Positions 43,080-56,009 are shown, counted from the stretch's first letter. The stretch is 64,000 bases of DNA from Cacajao melanocephalus (GCA_963573385.1 CAUYLG010041370.1:1-64000), one strand, 5' to 3'. Notes: generated by a model not told the origin, from the sequence alone. Program-made: numbers and translations.

Positions 43080-43155
43080 TCAATGAATAGTTGGATGAAT
43101 GTATAAATGAATGCATACATGCATGCATGAATGAATGCAGGAAGGAAGGAAGGAA
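43080..43155. repeat. (TGAA)/(TGCA)/(GGAA) microsatellite
   Basis: ATGAATGCATACATGCATGC followed by ATGAATGAATGCAGGAAGGA units. Confidence 0.9.
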
Positions 43156-43295
43156 ATGCCAAACGATGGCAGCCCACAACCCTCCAGCAGCCTGATGCTA
43201 GATGTCCAGCCCTCCCCAGGACTTCCCTCCAGAAGCCCAGCAGCAGGTACATAATGAACATGCCCTCTCAGCCGCCCACAGCAATACCACCTCTT

Positions 43296-43329
43296 ACCTC
43301 CCTCCTTCCCTCCCTCCCTCCCTCCCTCT
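43296..43329. repeat. (CCTC)n microsatellite
   Basis: CCTTCCCTCCCTCCCTCCCT and two more units. Confidence 0.95.
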
Positions 43330-43741
43330 GGGCCTTTGCCACATTTTGCTGTCACCCTTCTCCTTCCACATTGCCCCTCCCAGCCACTCTGCAGACCCCC
43401 AGCTCCTTGACCTGCCTGCCTGCCAGTCTGTCTCCTCTTCCTTGCGTGCTTGCATATGTGCCACGAAACCCACAGCCTCTAAAAACAAGGCAGAGAACCA
43501 CCTCACTCTCATGATGCCACTTTGATGTCCTCTTCCTGGCAGCAGCAGGGTGCTGAGCACCCTCCATGGGCTTGGGTCCCAGGGGACCAGAGTCAGCAGA
43601 AAAGCTCCACACATGAAGGCCCAGGCCAAGAGGAACATGGGTTGTTGGAAGCCAGGGAAGCAAGAGGCCTGGGAGGGACCGCCCAGGCCTGCAGGGCCAT
43701 CCTCGTGCCCACCATGTCTCCAGGGACTAGCTGCTAACATC
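43330..43741. other. Single-copy stretch
   Basis: Nothing recognised; open frames on both strands overlap and share no known motif. Confidence 0.5.
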
Positions 43742-44066
<325 letters not shown>

Positions 44067-44104
44067 AACACAATTTTTAAACAACACAACCTACCCCTCA
44101 CATT

Positions 44105-44169
44105 AGTTTAGCAGTCTACAGTTGGCAAAGCACTTTTGCATCCATTTGCCAAACAAATCCTCATTATGG
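44105..44169 (-). repeat. MIR fragment, antisense (weak)
   Basis: GGCAAAGCACTTTTGCATCC and AAACAAATCCTCATT. Confidence 0.5.
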
Positions 44170-44372
44170 CATAATAGGTAAAAGCTTTAGAGTCATGCCT
44201 GGGTTTGAATCCTGCTTCTGCGGCTTCTTAGCTATGCAACATAGAGAAAGTCACTTACACCCTCAGAACCTCAGTGTCCCCATCCTTATATGAGCATTAT
44301 AGCATTTCCTAGCTCACATCATTGCTGTGAGGAGCAAAGGGGTCAATCCATGGAAAATGCTCGGGGCAGTGG
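44170..44372 (+). repeat. MIR, sense
   Basis: AGTCATGCCTGGGTTTGAAT, AACCTCAGTGTCCCCATCCT and ATTGCTGTGAGGAGCAAAGG. Confidence 0.92.
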
Positions 44373-44384
44373 AGTGTGTAGACA

Positions 44385-44555
44385 TACACCATTTAGTACG
44401 TACTCCCCAGTTACTAGGCTTAGTCCTTTTAATCACAGGTTCTCTTCAGCAATCCCATGAAGTAGAAGAGGAAACTGAGGTTTATGAAGGAAAAATGACC
44501 TGCCCAGAGTCATAAAGTAGGTCTGTCTGTCCCCAAAGCACAAGCTCTTTGGGGA
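44385..44555 (-). repeat. MIR, antisense
   Basis: AGAGGAAACTGAGGTTTATG, GACCTGCCCAGAGTCATAAA and CAAAGCACAAGCTCTT follow directly after the sense copy. Confidence 0.85.
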
Positions 44556-44997
44556 AACTAAAACTCAAAAGATGGCACCCATCTGGGTTTGGGACGAGAC
44601 TGAATTAATTACAAATCTAGTGCTCTTTTCACTGTCCCTCAAATGTCACTTTTCTATCGTGATTGGATCCAGATGTCTCCTCCTCCCTCATTCTCCCCAA
44701 GCTGGAGCCTTCCTGTGTTTTGCTGCCCTACCTCCATGGCACAGAAGGGAGAGCATTCATCAAAGACAATGAGGGAAAGTTTGAAGCTTGGCTCTGAGCA
44801 GAGGGACTGTGTTCCACATGACCCTGGAATACTGGCGCCCAGGCCAGCAGGTGTCAGGTGTACCTGCCTGTCAGCAGACACTGGTTATGCCTGGTCCATG
44901 CTGCCACTGGTCAGCTTAGCTTGTGCCACATGTACTTTCCCCACATTTGTTGGCATCTGTCCCCCAGGAGGTGGGCCTCTCCTCACTATTCCTGGCT
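44556..44997. other. Single-copy stretch
   Basis: Nothing recognised. Confidence 0.5.
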
Positions 44998-45012
44998 TGA
45001 GTTCCAGGTGCT

Positions 45013-45365
<353 letters not shown>

Positions 45366-45664
45366 TGAAAGGGAAGGCTGTCGAGACCAGAGGAAGAGGA
45401 AGAGGCAAAAGGGGCTTCTTGACCTCTTCCCCCATCTTATCCCCTAACCCAGCCCCTGGCTTCCACAGCCTTGATTCCTCCTCCTTTTCCTGCATCTTCT
45501 GACACACGCCAGCCCTACTGCCACCCAAAGCTGGTATCACCTCTGAGCTCCATTGTCCCTGCCAAAAAGGCTAAGAGCAAAGGCCCGTGTCCTGCTGCAT
45601 GCTGAGATCCTATCACAAGGGAAGACTGAGCCACAATTTTCAGACCTCTGGAAGGAGAAAAATG

Positions 45665-48170
<2,506 letters not shown>

Positions 48171-48200
48171 TAAAAGGAACCTTTTAAAAGGTTCCTTTTA
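48171..48200. other. Perfect 30-bp palindrome
   Basis: TAAAAGGAACCTTTT and its exact reverse complement AAAAGGTTCCTTTTA abut without a loop. It contains CCTTTTAAAAGG twice over (48167-48178 and 48181-48192), 14 bp apart. Confidence 0.97.
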
Positions 48201-48419
48201 GCTGGAAAAATCGGCTTCAAGGAACAGAGGAGTGAAGAGATGAACTAACTGCTAGACAGGACCTTCAAAAAAGCAAAGAAGACCTTCCTGGTCTCAGAGC
48301 TGTGGTCCAGCCATTGGGACACTCGCCGAGATCCCATCTAAGATTTAGGGTCAGAGCTGGCAAGCAGAGATACCAAAGGACACCAATGTGGGGAAGGACA
48401 AACAGTGAGGCTCAGGCCT

Positions 48420-48540
48420 GGCAGTGAAGAAACCTCAACTGAGCCACAATTTGCTGTGTGATCTTAGGTAAGTCTCTTTTGGTCTCTGAGCTTAGATTGA
48501 CCTATTTGTATTCATAATGGGTAGCAGAGAGCTGAGGAGT
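48420..48540 (+). repeat. MIR, sense
   Basis: TTGCTGTGTGATCTTAGGTA and AGTCTCTTTTGGTCTCTGAG. Confidence 0.82.
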
Positions 48541-48565
48541 GGCATTTGAAATTCATCAATTGGTA

Positions 48566-48874
48566 TTTGTTTGTTTGTTTTTGTTTTGTTTTGTTTTGAC
48601 AGGGTCTCACTCCTGTCCCAGACTTGAGTGCACTGGGTGATCATGGCTCACTGTCGCCTTCACCTCTTGGGCTCAGGTGATCCTCCCACCTCAGCTTCCT
48701 GAGCGGCTGGGACCACAGGCATGCGCCACCACACTCGGCTAATTTTTGTATTTTTTGTTGAGGTAGGGTTTCACCACGTTGCCCAGGCTAGTCTCCAACT
48801 CTGGCGCCAAGTGAGCCAACTGCCTCAGCCTCCCAAAGTGCTGGCGTTATAGGTGTGAGCCACCGCACCCAGCC
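48566..48874 (-). mobile_element. Alu (AluJ-like), antisense
   Basis: A (GTTTT)n tail (48569-48598) leads into GACAGGGTCTCACTCCTGTC. Many changes are present; the end is CACCGCACCCAGCC. Confidence 0.95.
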
Positions 48875-48999
48875 CTGATCAATTCTTTTAAGTCTTAGAA
48901 TATAAGGGTTTTAGTTTAGAGCATTCCAGGATTCCTCAGACTGGTATGCTCTGGGACGGGATTTCCTGGGGGTTAAAAATAGAAATAAAACAAAATTAC

Positions 49000-49165
49000 T
49001 GACTAAGTACCAGGGAATGTTCTAAGTGCTTTTTATAAATATTAACTCACGTACTCCTCACAATAGCTCAGTGATGTGAATACTATTACCCCCATTTTGC
49101 AGATGAGGAAATTGAGGCAGAGAAAAATTAGCTGACAGACCCAAGCACCAAACTGACTCTGAAAC
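49000..49165 (-). repeat. MIR, antisense
   Basis: AAGTACCAGGGAATGTTCTA, CCATTTTGCAGATGAGGAAA and TTGAGGCAGAGAAAAATTAG. Confidence 0.9.
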
Positions 49166-49827
49166 CAAAGACACTCTCTGCCTTCTTTCTGGTTCATTTC
49201 TCTAGCTGGGTGACCCTTCCTCCTCCACCTCGCACCTTCCAGGGCTTCGTTCTCCTTCATGGTGTTCTCAGCACTGGGCGAGGTCTCTCGTGCCTGAGCC
49301 AGGCTGCCTCCTTGAAGTGCCCTTCACCTCCCTGCACTTCCTCCCCTCTCTCCCCTCCTCTCTGGGGGAGCTGAGCCAGGCTCAGGTTTCTCCATTTCCA
49401 GGCTCAGTCTCCTGCCTTGGGCTGGGCTCACTGAAGAGAAGAGATCTTGCTGATCTCGTATTTTCCAACCACTCTGGGGCTCTGGGCTCTGAATGGACAC
49501 ACGAGGAGTCCTGCACCCCCAGTCACGGTGAGGGACTGAGGAGGGGGCTGGCCTCCTGCCCTGGACCTCTGGTGTGGGAGCAGTTACCCCAGTCCCACTG
49601 AGCAGGCCTCAGTTTGAGGCCCATAGGCATCTCTGTGCAGATCAGGGGCAGAAGTATTGCTGAGGGCACTGGAGGAGTCGGGGCCAGGGGCTGGGTAGGA
49701 TGTCCACCTGACTGTAGTTGAAAACCCCTTTCCACGTGACAGTGGGGTACCTACTAATTCTCCGTTGCTTTGGACTAGTTTTTTCCTCAAGCTCTCTCTT
49801 TTGGAATGAAATCAGGAGGCCAAGCCT
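49166..49827. other. Single-copy stretch
   Basis: Nothing recognised. Confidence 0.5.
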
Positions 49828-49945
49828 TTTTATTTCCAGATGGGGAGCCTGAGGCCCAGAGAGGGCAAAGACGTACTCAAAGTTGCACAGTGAGGCAGCC
49901 ATGAAATCAAGTTGGAACCCAGGGTTCTTGACTCTTAGTGTCTTA
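49828..49945 (-). repeat. MIR, antisense
   Basis: CAGATGGGGAGCCTGAGGCC and TACTCAAAGTTGCACAGTGA. Confidence 0.86.
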
Positions 49946-49978
49946 TCCAGCTCAGTTCCACTCCTCTCTACACCCGGA

Positions 49979-50090
49979 TGTGTGTGTGCGCGCATGCACG
50001 CACACACACACACACATACACACACGCTATGTGACACACACACAAACACACACAGGCTATGCGACACACATACACACACAGGTTATGTGA

Positions 50091-50122
<32 letters not shown>
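49979..50122. repeat. Compound (CA)n repeat with a 30-bp higher-order unit
   Basis: An alternating GTGTGTGCGCGCATGCACGC part is followed by (CA)n blocks broken by GCTATGTGACACAC-type words at 50026, 50056 and 50082, and a long (CA)n to 50120. The first two words are 30 bp apart, the third 26 bp on. Confidence 0.93.
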
Positions 50123-50124
<2 letters not shown>

Positions 50125-50392
50125 ATGCAGTATCCCCTAGGGAAGCAGGCCCTTGGGAGTGAAGTGGGAGGCACCCAGAGGCTGAGAGGCGGAGGCCAAC
50201 GAAAAATTCCCAGGCATACTACCGAGGTCTTCACTAATGCTTGAAGGATTTGGAGGCCTCCAGCAAAGTCACTGGCCCACCGCCTGGATTTTCCGTCGCA
50301 CTCATCCCCTTCAGGTGCCCAAAGGCCCACCCAATGCACCCTTTCCCCCAGTTTTCCAGACCGCCGTTGCGGCCGGGTGAGCCAAGGGCCAT
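50123..50392. other. Single-copy stretch
   Basis: Nothing recognised; GC rises towards 50350. Confidence 0.5.
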
Positions 50393-50411
50393 GGCCACAA
50401 GGGGGCACTGG
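50393..50411 (+). promoter_or_regulatory. Candidate CTCF binding site
   Basis: GGCCACAAGGGGGCACTGG matches the CCASYAGRKGGCRS core at all but one position (A for Y), with a favourable GGC before it. It lies in a short CpG-containing patch (50360-50460). Orientation is forward. Confidence 0.55.
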
Positions 50412-50659
50412 CGCTCCATGGCTCCTTTGGGCTCCGAGGCGCGCTTTCTGCGGGCGTGGGGTTTGGGGGTAGCAGGAGTTTGCATTCGGCTCACCCACTC
50501 TTGGCACCCTCCCCATTTCCTCTTGGAAGCCACCCTAATCCTCTTATGCTGAGGGTCACATCCCTGGGCCCAGGGACGAGGTGTTTCATTTTCGATTCGC
50601 CCCCACTATCCCTGGGGGAGGTCCATGAAACGTGGGGAGGGGAGTCCCCTGGGCTGGAG

Positions 50660-50990
50660 CCCTCTTCCCTGCCCCTCTGCCCACCCCTTTCCCTTGCTCT
50701 CGTCTTCAGCTTGTCCCTGTTTTGGGTGTGTCTCTCCTACCTGTCCGCCCTCCATTCCCTGCCTGGTTAGCCTTCTCCCTTCTCAGAGCCCACGTTCCAT
50801 CTCCTCTCCTCCGACCTTTCCCCTCCCTTCTTCCTTATCAGCTTTCAGCTTTCACTCCCCGTTTCTCTCTCCTGCCTCCTGCTCCCCTCCCCTTGTCTTC
50901 TTCTCTCCTCCCTTCCCTTCTCTTCCCTCCTCCTTCCCCATTCCCCATTCCCCATTCTCTTCTGCCTTCCCTCTGCCCTGGCTCCAGCGG
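50660..50990. repeat. Polypyrimidine tract with (CCCCATT)3
   Basis: About 330 bases mostly T/C. CCCCATTCCCCATTCCCCAT (50937-50956) is a 7-bp tandem. The tract causes long Ser/Pro/Leu-rich frames. Confidence 0.85.
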
Positions 50991-51214
50991 CCTCCCCCTG
51001 GAGGAGTTGGGATGTCAGGGTGGAGCGGGCCTTGGCCCTGCCTCTTCCAAGGGCTGTGGGCTCGCTCCCAGCCTTTGCGGGTTGAGACAGGGAGTGAGGG
51101 AGGGAACATCCAGCACTGCTGGAATCTGGGAGTGGAGGCGGCTGTGGGTCAGAAACTCTCCAGTCCTCTTAGCAAGCGCAGCCTCTCCTGGAGGCAGAGG
51201 GAGATTGAGAATCC

Positions 51215-51350
51215 AGAGACCTGGGACCTGCTCCCAGCTCCGGCTGTGACCTCTAGCCCTGGCCGTGGCCGTGTGACCTTTCCCATCCTCTCCCTGGGCT
51301 TCAGTTTGCCCCCGAAGACAATGGCGAGGTAGATCTGAGGACTCTCCCAG
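51215..51350 (+). repeat. MIR, sense, GC-rich
   Basis: GTGTGACCTTTCCCATCCTC and CCTGGGCTTCAGTTTGCCCC are clear despite high GC. Confidence 0.78.
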
Positions 51351-51794
51351 CCCCTCCTCTATTTTTTTCACTTTTCAGTGGTGACTGTCAATCCCAGGAG
51401 GCTTGAGAATGGCTTCTCCCAGATTCACCCTCTGTCCCCATGGCCCCCTTTAAAATGCTAGGGGCCATTGGTGTGACAGAGAGGGGTTTGTCTGTGTCTG
51501 TGAGTTGCACTGGAAGAGGGACTGGGGTTGGGGGTGGGCCCTGATGTCAGCATGTTGGGGAGTCTGTGTGGCAGAGTTGCTCCCTGACTCTGGGAATCTG
51601 GGCAGCTCTTGGTGCCTGTAATTGTAGAATATCAGTGCTGGAAGAAGTTTGGGGCAGAGAGAAGTCAAACACCAATATAGGGGACCCCTTGGTCCTCACT
51701 GCACCCTGCAGCTCTACCCCACGGTACAAACCCAAGGCCTATTGCCTGCCTTTTACCTCTTGGCTTCCAAAAGAACCTAGCTCCCTGTGGGATG
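51351..51794. other. Single-copy stretch
   Basis: Nothing recognised. Confidence 0.5.
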
Positions 51795-51890
51795 AATAAG
51801 GAAACTGTGGTCCAGAGAGGGGCAAAGACTTGCCCGGGTACAAGCAGCTGGAACATGCTGGGGCTGTGAGGACACAGGCCAGGCGGTGTT
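51795..51890 (-). repeat. MIR fragment, antisense
   Basis: GAATAAGGAAACTGTGGTCC and AAGACTTGCCCGGGTACAAG. Confidence 0.75.
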
Positions 51891-52561
51891 GCCACCCGGC
51901 ATGTGCTCTGGGGGACTGGCGAAGAGCAGGAAGGGGTGAGTGTGCATGGCAGAACTGCCTGCTCCCCACCTCTTGTTCTGGGCACACACCTATCCTTGGG
52001 GCTGCCAGTGGTCCCTGCCGCAGCTGGAGGGTAGCACCCCCACCTGACAGTGTGATTTATCACATTCTCCTTTTCTCCCCTCAGCCCCCAACCTTCCTGC
52101 AGACCCCAGAGAGGGCCAGCCTGACTTAGAAGCATTCACCTGTTTTTGATTTGAGACTCAGGTGGACTTTTCTTTCTTCTCATCAAAGAAGTGGTGAGGG
52201 GAAGTCAGGGCCCCATCCATCACCCCAGCCTCTCAGCAGACAGGCAGGGGAAAGGCCCAGGGATTTTACAGCATCCCTAATTCCCAAAGGGAGCCTCCCA
52301 GACAGCCAGGCAGGGCATTACTGGCCCACACATTTAGGTTTCGGCTAAAAATGCTCAGGAGAAACCGCCTAAGAGGTCCTTCATTGGTACTCTGGATCTC
52401 TGGAGGTCCTAAGGCCAATTTTTGTTTTCTAATCCCTGATGCCTGGGCAGGTGAGGGTGGGGCCTGAGAAAGGCTTGGGCCCCAAACTGAAAACAGAACA
52501 AATATTTAGTGCCTGGAGAAAGCAGAAAAGGGATGCAGGAGGGAATTCACTTTGTTTCATC
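51891..52561. other. Single-copy stretch
   Basis: Nothing recognised. Confidence 0.5.
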
Positions 52562-52695
52562 GCCTGCTCTGGGCCAGACTCTCTTCAGCACATTATCTGT
52601 GTGATTTAACTGTCACAACACTGTCCTGTTCTCCAGATGAGGAAACTGGGGCTCAGAGAGGTAAAGTGATTGGTTCAAGGTCAAATCACATGGGA
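52562..52695 (-). repeat. MIR, antisense
   Basis: CCAGATGAGGAAACTGGGGC and TGATTGGTTCAAGGTCAAAT. Confidence 0.88.
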
Positions 52696-53397
52696 GCAAG
52701 TAACGGGGGACAGATTCAGGGTTACAGATGTCTGGCTCCAGGATGTTGGCCTGACCAGGAAAGATGACCTGTGGCATTTGGTCCCTGCCCCACCCCTAAC
52801 ACACGCTCCTGTGTGCTGCATCTCAAGGGCACTACTAACATACATGGAAGCTGTGCAATTAGAAAAAGGCATCCCTTCCTCTGGGCAAGGTACATGGCTT
52901 GGTGCAAGGAGCTGGGGCTTAATTTCAGCTCCCACTGGTCACCTGCAGCAGGCACCGTTGAGCAGGGCTCAGCCTACACAGCCATCCACGTGGCCCTACT
53001 TGGGCTTCCTTTCTTTAGAGTGGGTCAAGCAAATTCTGGTCTGGGAGGGGAAGAGAGGAACCTGCTAAGGCGTGATGTCAAATCCTCCTTCTCCTTCTCC
53101 CCCTCCCCAAACGTTATCATCATCACCATCATCGCCACCATCATTCCAGGCATGCTCACGATACTACAATTACTAATAACAGGGGCCCCACTGTAGCTCA
53201 GTCTGTTTGGAATTCTTCCCCGAAGCAACCCATTTTCTCCCTGCTGGACTCTTTCCTCCCCATTACACCCCTCTCAGTTTCCAGCTAGCAGAAGCCAATC
53301 CCATGGGGAAACGGATTCATGGCTGGGCCAGCTGGACTATGGTCCCTGGGTAGCCTGGGGAGACCTGAGAGAGATGGGGAGGGCAGGGGCACTGGTG
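52696..53397. other. Single-copy; (CAT)n at 53116-53147
   Basis: TTATCATCATCACCATCATC starts an impure CAT repeat. Nothing else recognised. Confidence 0.6.
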
Positions 53398-53515
53398 CTG
53401 GCTCAGGTATACCGGCTTAGTTGCTATATGGCCTTGGGCAAACCACTCATCTCTCTGGGCTGTCTTCAATCCGAAGGGGTGGGATGGATGACATCCATGA
53501 TCATTTCCAGCTTGG
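53398..53515 (+). repeat. MIR fragment, sense
   Basis: TTGCTATATGGCCTTGGGCA and AACCACTCATCTCTCTGGGC. Confidence 0.82.
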
Positions 53516-53659
53516 CCTCTTGGGGTGCTGAAACCTCGGTGTTCGGAAGTCCTGCTCCCTTCCGTGCACCAATCGATAAGAAGAAGGCACCCTTTGGATT
53601 TCTCCCTGCGGCTTCCAGTCAGACAAGACACCAGAGGCAAGCTGCGGGAACGGAAAGCA

Positions 53660-53838
53660 AGTTCTGGCCTGGCTGCTTCCTAGCTGTGTGACCTGGGACA
53701 AGTTACTCTCCATCTCTGAGCCTCAGTTTTTTTCATCTAAACAGTGGAAATGATTGCACCTACCTGCAAAAAAAAGGCTGCAGAGAGGAGCCAATCCAAT
53801 AATACATGTAACTGTGCCATGTACAACCATTCACATGG
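53660..53838 (+). repeat. MIR, sense
   Basis: CTAGCTGTGTGACCTGGGAC, ATCTCTGAGCCTCAGTTTTT and TGCACCTACCTGCAAAAAAA. Confidence 0.93.
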
Positions 53839-53841
53839 TAA

Positions 53842-53898
53842 GCATTCATTCATTTATTCATTCAACAAATATTCCTTGAGTATCTACGGAGGGAGGTA
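53842..53898 (-). repeat. L2 3' tip, antisense, first piece
   Basis: ATTCATTCATTTATTCATTC with AACAAATATTCCTTGAG is the L2 terminus. It continues at 54128 after a MIR. Confidence 0.8.
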
Positions 53899-53904
53899 AG
53901 ATAG

Positions 53905-54127
53905 TGTGGTAACAGTGCAGGCTCTGGAGCCAGACTGCCCGGGTTCAAAATCCAGTTCTGCCTTTTCTTATCTGTGTGACCCTGGTTGAGTGACTTAACC
54001 TCTCTGTGTTACAGTGACCCCACCTCTACAATAGGGCAACCACCTCATAGGGCTGTGGTAAGGGTTAAGTAAGTTAATCCATGTAAAGTATTTACTTCTT
54101 GGCACAGAGTGGACCTCATTAAATGTC
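53905..54127 (+). repeat. MIR, sense, near full length, inside L2
   Basis: GTGCAGGCTCTGGAGCCAGA, GTGACTTAACCTCTCTGTGT and CACCTCATAGGGCTGTGGTA, ending GGACCTCATTAAATGT. Confidence 0.96.
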
Positions 54128-54215
54128 ATGACATGTCCAAATGCTGGAGTTGCAACCGGAACAAGACAGACAAGATCCCTGCCTGCATGGAGCATTCCAT
54201 AAATGCTGGTCCCTT
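54128..54215 (-). repeat. L2, antisense, second piece
   Basis: AACAAGACAGACAAGATCCC and TGCCTGCATGGAGCATTCC are the next L2 landmarks. Confidence 0.8.
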
Positions 54216-54324
54216 TCTCTCTTCCTTTTGTTCTCCCTGTGAGAGGGATAAAGTGTCTCAGATAGCTCAAGCTAAAAGTCATCCTTTGTTCCTTCCCCTC
54301 TTCCAACGAATGCATGAATATTAA

Positions 54325-54439
54325 ACAAATATGCACATGCACAACAAATATACTTCGAGCACCTTGTCTAGTTCTGTGCTAGATGCTGAGGCCGTGGAGA
54401 TGCATGTGACTCAGGCTTCATTCACAAAGAATGCTCAAT

Positions 54440-54483
<44 letters not shown>

Positions 54484-54620
54484 CAGTGTGAGATTCTCTT
54501 AGGGCCATGAGGGAAAACTTCTCAGAGGAGGTAGCCATGTGTTCTGAGTCTTTCGAAAAGATGCTGAGAACTTTCTGGGGGCCCAGATAATATTTCAGAC
54601 AGAAGGAAGAGCACAGCCAT
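54325..54620 (-). repeat. L2, antisense, with (GA)n inside
   Basis: AACAAATATACTTCGAGCAC, CTGTGCTAGATGCTGAGGCC and AAAACTTCTCAGAGGAGGTA. A (GA)13 run lies at 54453-54479. Confidence 0.8.
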
Positions 54621-54734
54621 GGAGGTACTGAGAAGCGATCAGCACTCCAGCAGGGGTAGGGCATCGGTGGGTTGGAGGGCATGCCTCCCATCTTCTTTCT
54701 AAAGGGGGAGGAGGCAAGAGGGGAGCACTTTTTA

Positions 54735-54905
54735 CAGAGCACTTAGCACAACCCAGACCCTGTGCTTGGTGCTCTCCACCTTATCTCACCATGGGGCTGG
54801 GCATTCTTACCTGCATTTCACAGATGAAGAAACAGACTCAGAGTTGGGGAGGGACATGGTCAGGGCCACCCACCTAGCAAATGGCAGAATTGAGGCAGGC
54901 CTCTA
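54735..54905 (-). repeat. MIR, antisense
   Basis: CATTTCACAGATGAAGAAAC, GCCACCCACCTAGCAAATGG and CAGAATTGAGGCAGGCCTCT. Confidence 0.86.
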
Positions 54906-54958
54906 GGCTTCTCTGTTGTCTCTATGGTTAGCCTGTATGGAGACTTGTGCTGGCTAGC

Positions 54959-55010
54959 TGTGTGCGTGCCTGCGTGTCTGTGTGTGTGTGTGTCTGTGTG
55001 TGTGTGTCGT
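54959..55010. repeat. (TG)n microsatellite, impure
   Basis: TGTGTGCGTGCCTGCGTGTC then TG runs broken by TC. Confidence 0.92.
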
Positions 55011-55200
55011 GAGAAGGTGGAAGGGTTGGGGGATGGGATGAGGGGGATGCCTGAGGATATGTGCGTACTGCACCAAGCCCATGCCCCTCTGCCCCCAGTG
55101 GGGGAGAGCTGGGAGAAGGAAGTATAAAGACCTAGGTTACCCTGTGTCTCTCCCCATCCAGGAACTCACCATGAGAAAGGCAGCCTCTCTCCCACCCCTT

Positions 55201-55273
55201 ACACACACACACGCAGGCATGCATGTGCGCACATGCGTGCACGCATGCACACACACACACACACACACACACG
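55201..55273. repeat. (CA)n with long alternating purine-pyrimidine core
   Basis: ACACACACACACGCAGGCAT, then GTGCGCACATGCGTGCACGC, then (CA)12. Alternation is nearly unbroken over about 70 bases. Confidence 0.93.
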
Positions 55274-55649
55274 TCCCTCCATCCTCCCCCGCTCCTAGAA
55301 ATATCAAACCAGTGGAGCTGCAAGGGAAATGAATGTTTGGCAGCAGAGCAAGTGGCCTAGGAGTGGTGTCAGGCTCCGTAAATATTTACTTGCTGGATTA
55401 GAGCAGAAGTTGGAAACATTAGGCAGCTGAAAATTACTGTTTTAATAGCATGGCTGATAAATCCAAACTTGGGGGGTTTGTTTGGAAGTCTCAGCTTCTG
55501 GGAATTTTAACGTATAAACTGCGGGCCTGGGGTGGCTGGGAACAGAATGGAGGGGTGTGGGCTGGTGAGTGGGTCTGCCTGGAGGAGAGGACAGCCTGGC
55601 CAAAGGTGCTCCAGTACCTTAGGCTACAGCGGGCTGGATAATACATTAA
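55274..55649. other. AT-rich single-copy island with FOX-like palindrome
   Basis: GTAAATATTTAC (55378-55389) is a perfect 12-bp palindrome of two overlapping forkhead-type cores. GGATTAGAGC and CTGATAAATCC lie near. No repeat was recognised; a candidate regulatory element. Confidence 0.45.
55378..55389. promoter_or_regulatory. Candidate forkhead palindromic site
   Basis: GTAAATA overlaps its own reverse complement TATTTAC. Match to the RYAAAYA forkhead rule on both strands. Confidence 0.35.
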
Positions 55650-55692
55650 TTCATCTCCTCATTCATTCATTCATCCATTCATTCATTTCTCA
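55650..55692. repeat. (TTCA)n microsatellite
   Basis: CATTCATTCATTCATCCATT and CATTCATTT, possibly the terminal repeat of an antisense L2. Confidence 0.85.
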
Positions 55693-55709
55693 GACCCTGT
55701 CAGAGGGAG

Positions 55710-55968
55710 AAGCAAATATTTATTGAACACAAAAATGTGCCATATGTTTTAGGCGGTGCTTTATCTTTCAGTTCCTCATTTAATATTGACCATAACTCTG
55801 GGTGGTAGCAATAATTATTTTTATCTTACAAGAGCTGAGGAAAATCAAGCCTCAGTGGAAAGGTAACTGGTTCAAGGGCACCAGCTGGAAAGAAGGAGGG
55901 CGGGGATTTAACCCTAGGTGCCTCTGATTCCAAAGCCTTGTTTTTCCCGCTACACTATGCCACCCTCC
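55710..55968 (-). repeat. MIR, antisense, near full length
   Basis: AAATATTTATTGAACACAAA, GTTCCTCATTTAATATTGAC, AGCTGAGGAAAATCAAGCCT and CGCTACACTATGCCACC reach the very 5' end. Confidence 0.92.
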
Positions 55969-56009
55969 CATGTGAGATGTGAGGTAGACACTCAGTACAT
56001 TTCAGAGAG

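Noticed and set aside
49979..50122. CRISPR-like array because of regularly spaced words
   Set aside because: Spacing words are short, the spacers are CA repeats, and this is vertebrate DNA; it is a compound microsatellite.
50625..51332. 235-codon plus-strand frame, and an overlapping 205-codon frame
   Set aside because: Both lie in a polypyrimidine tract, are Ser/Pro/Leu-rich, overlap each other in different frames and show no domain. Lack of stops follows from base composition.
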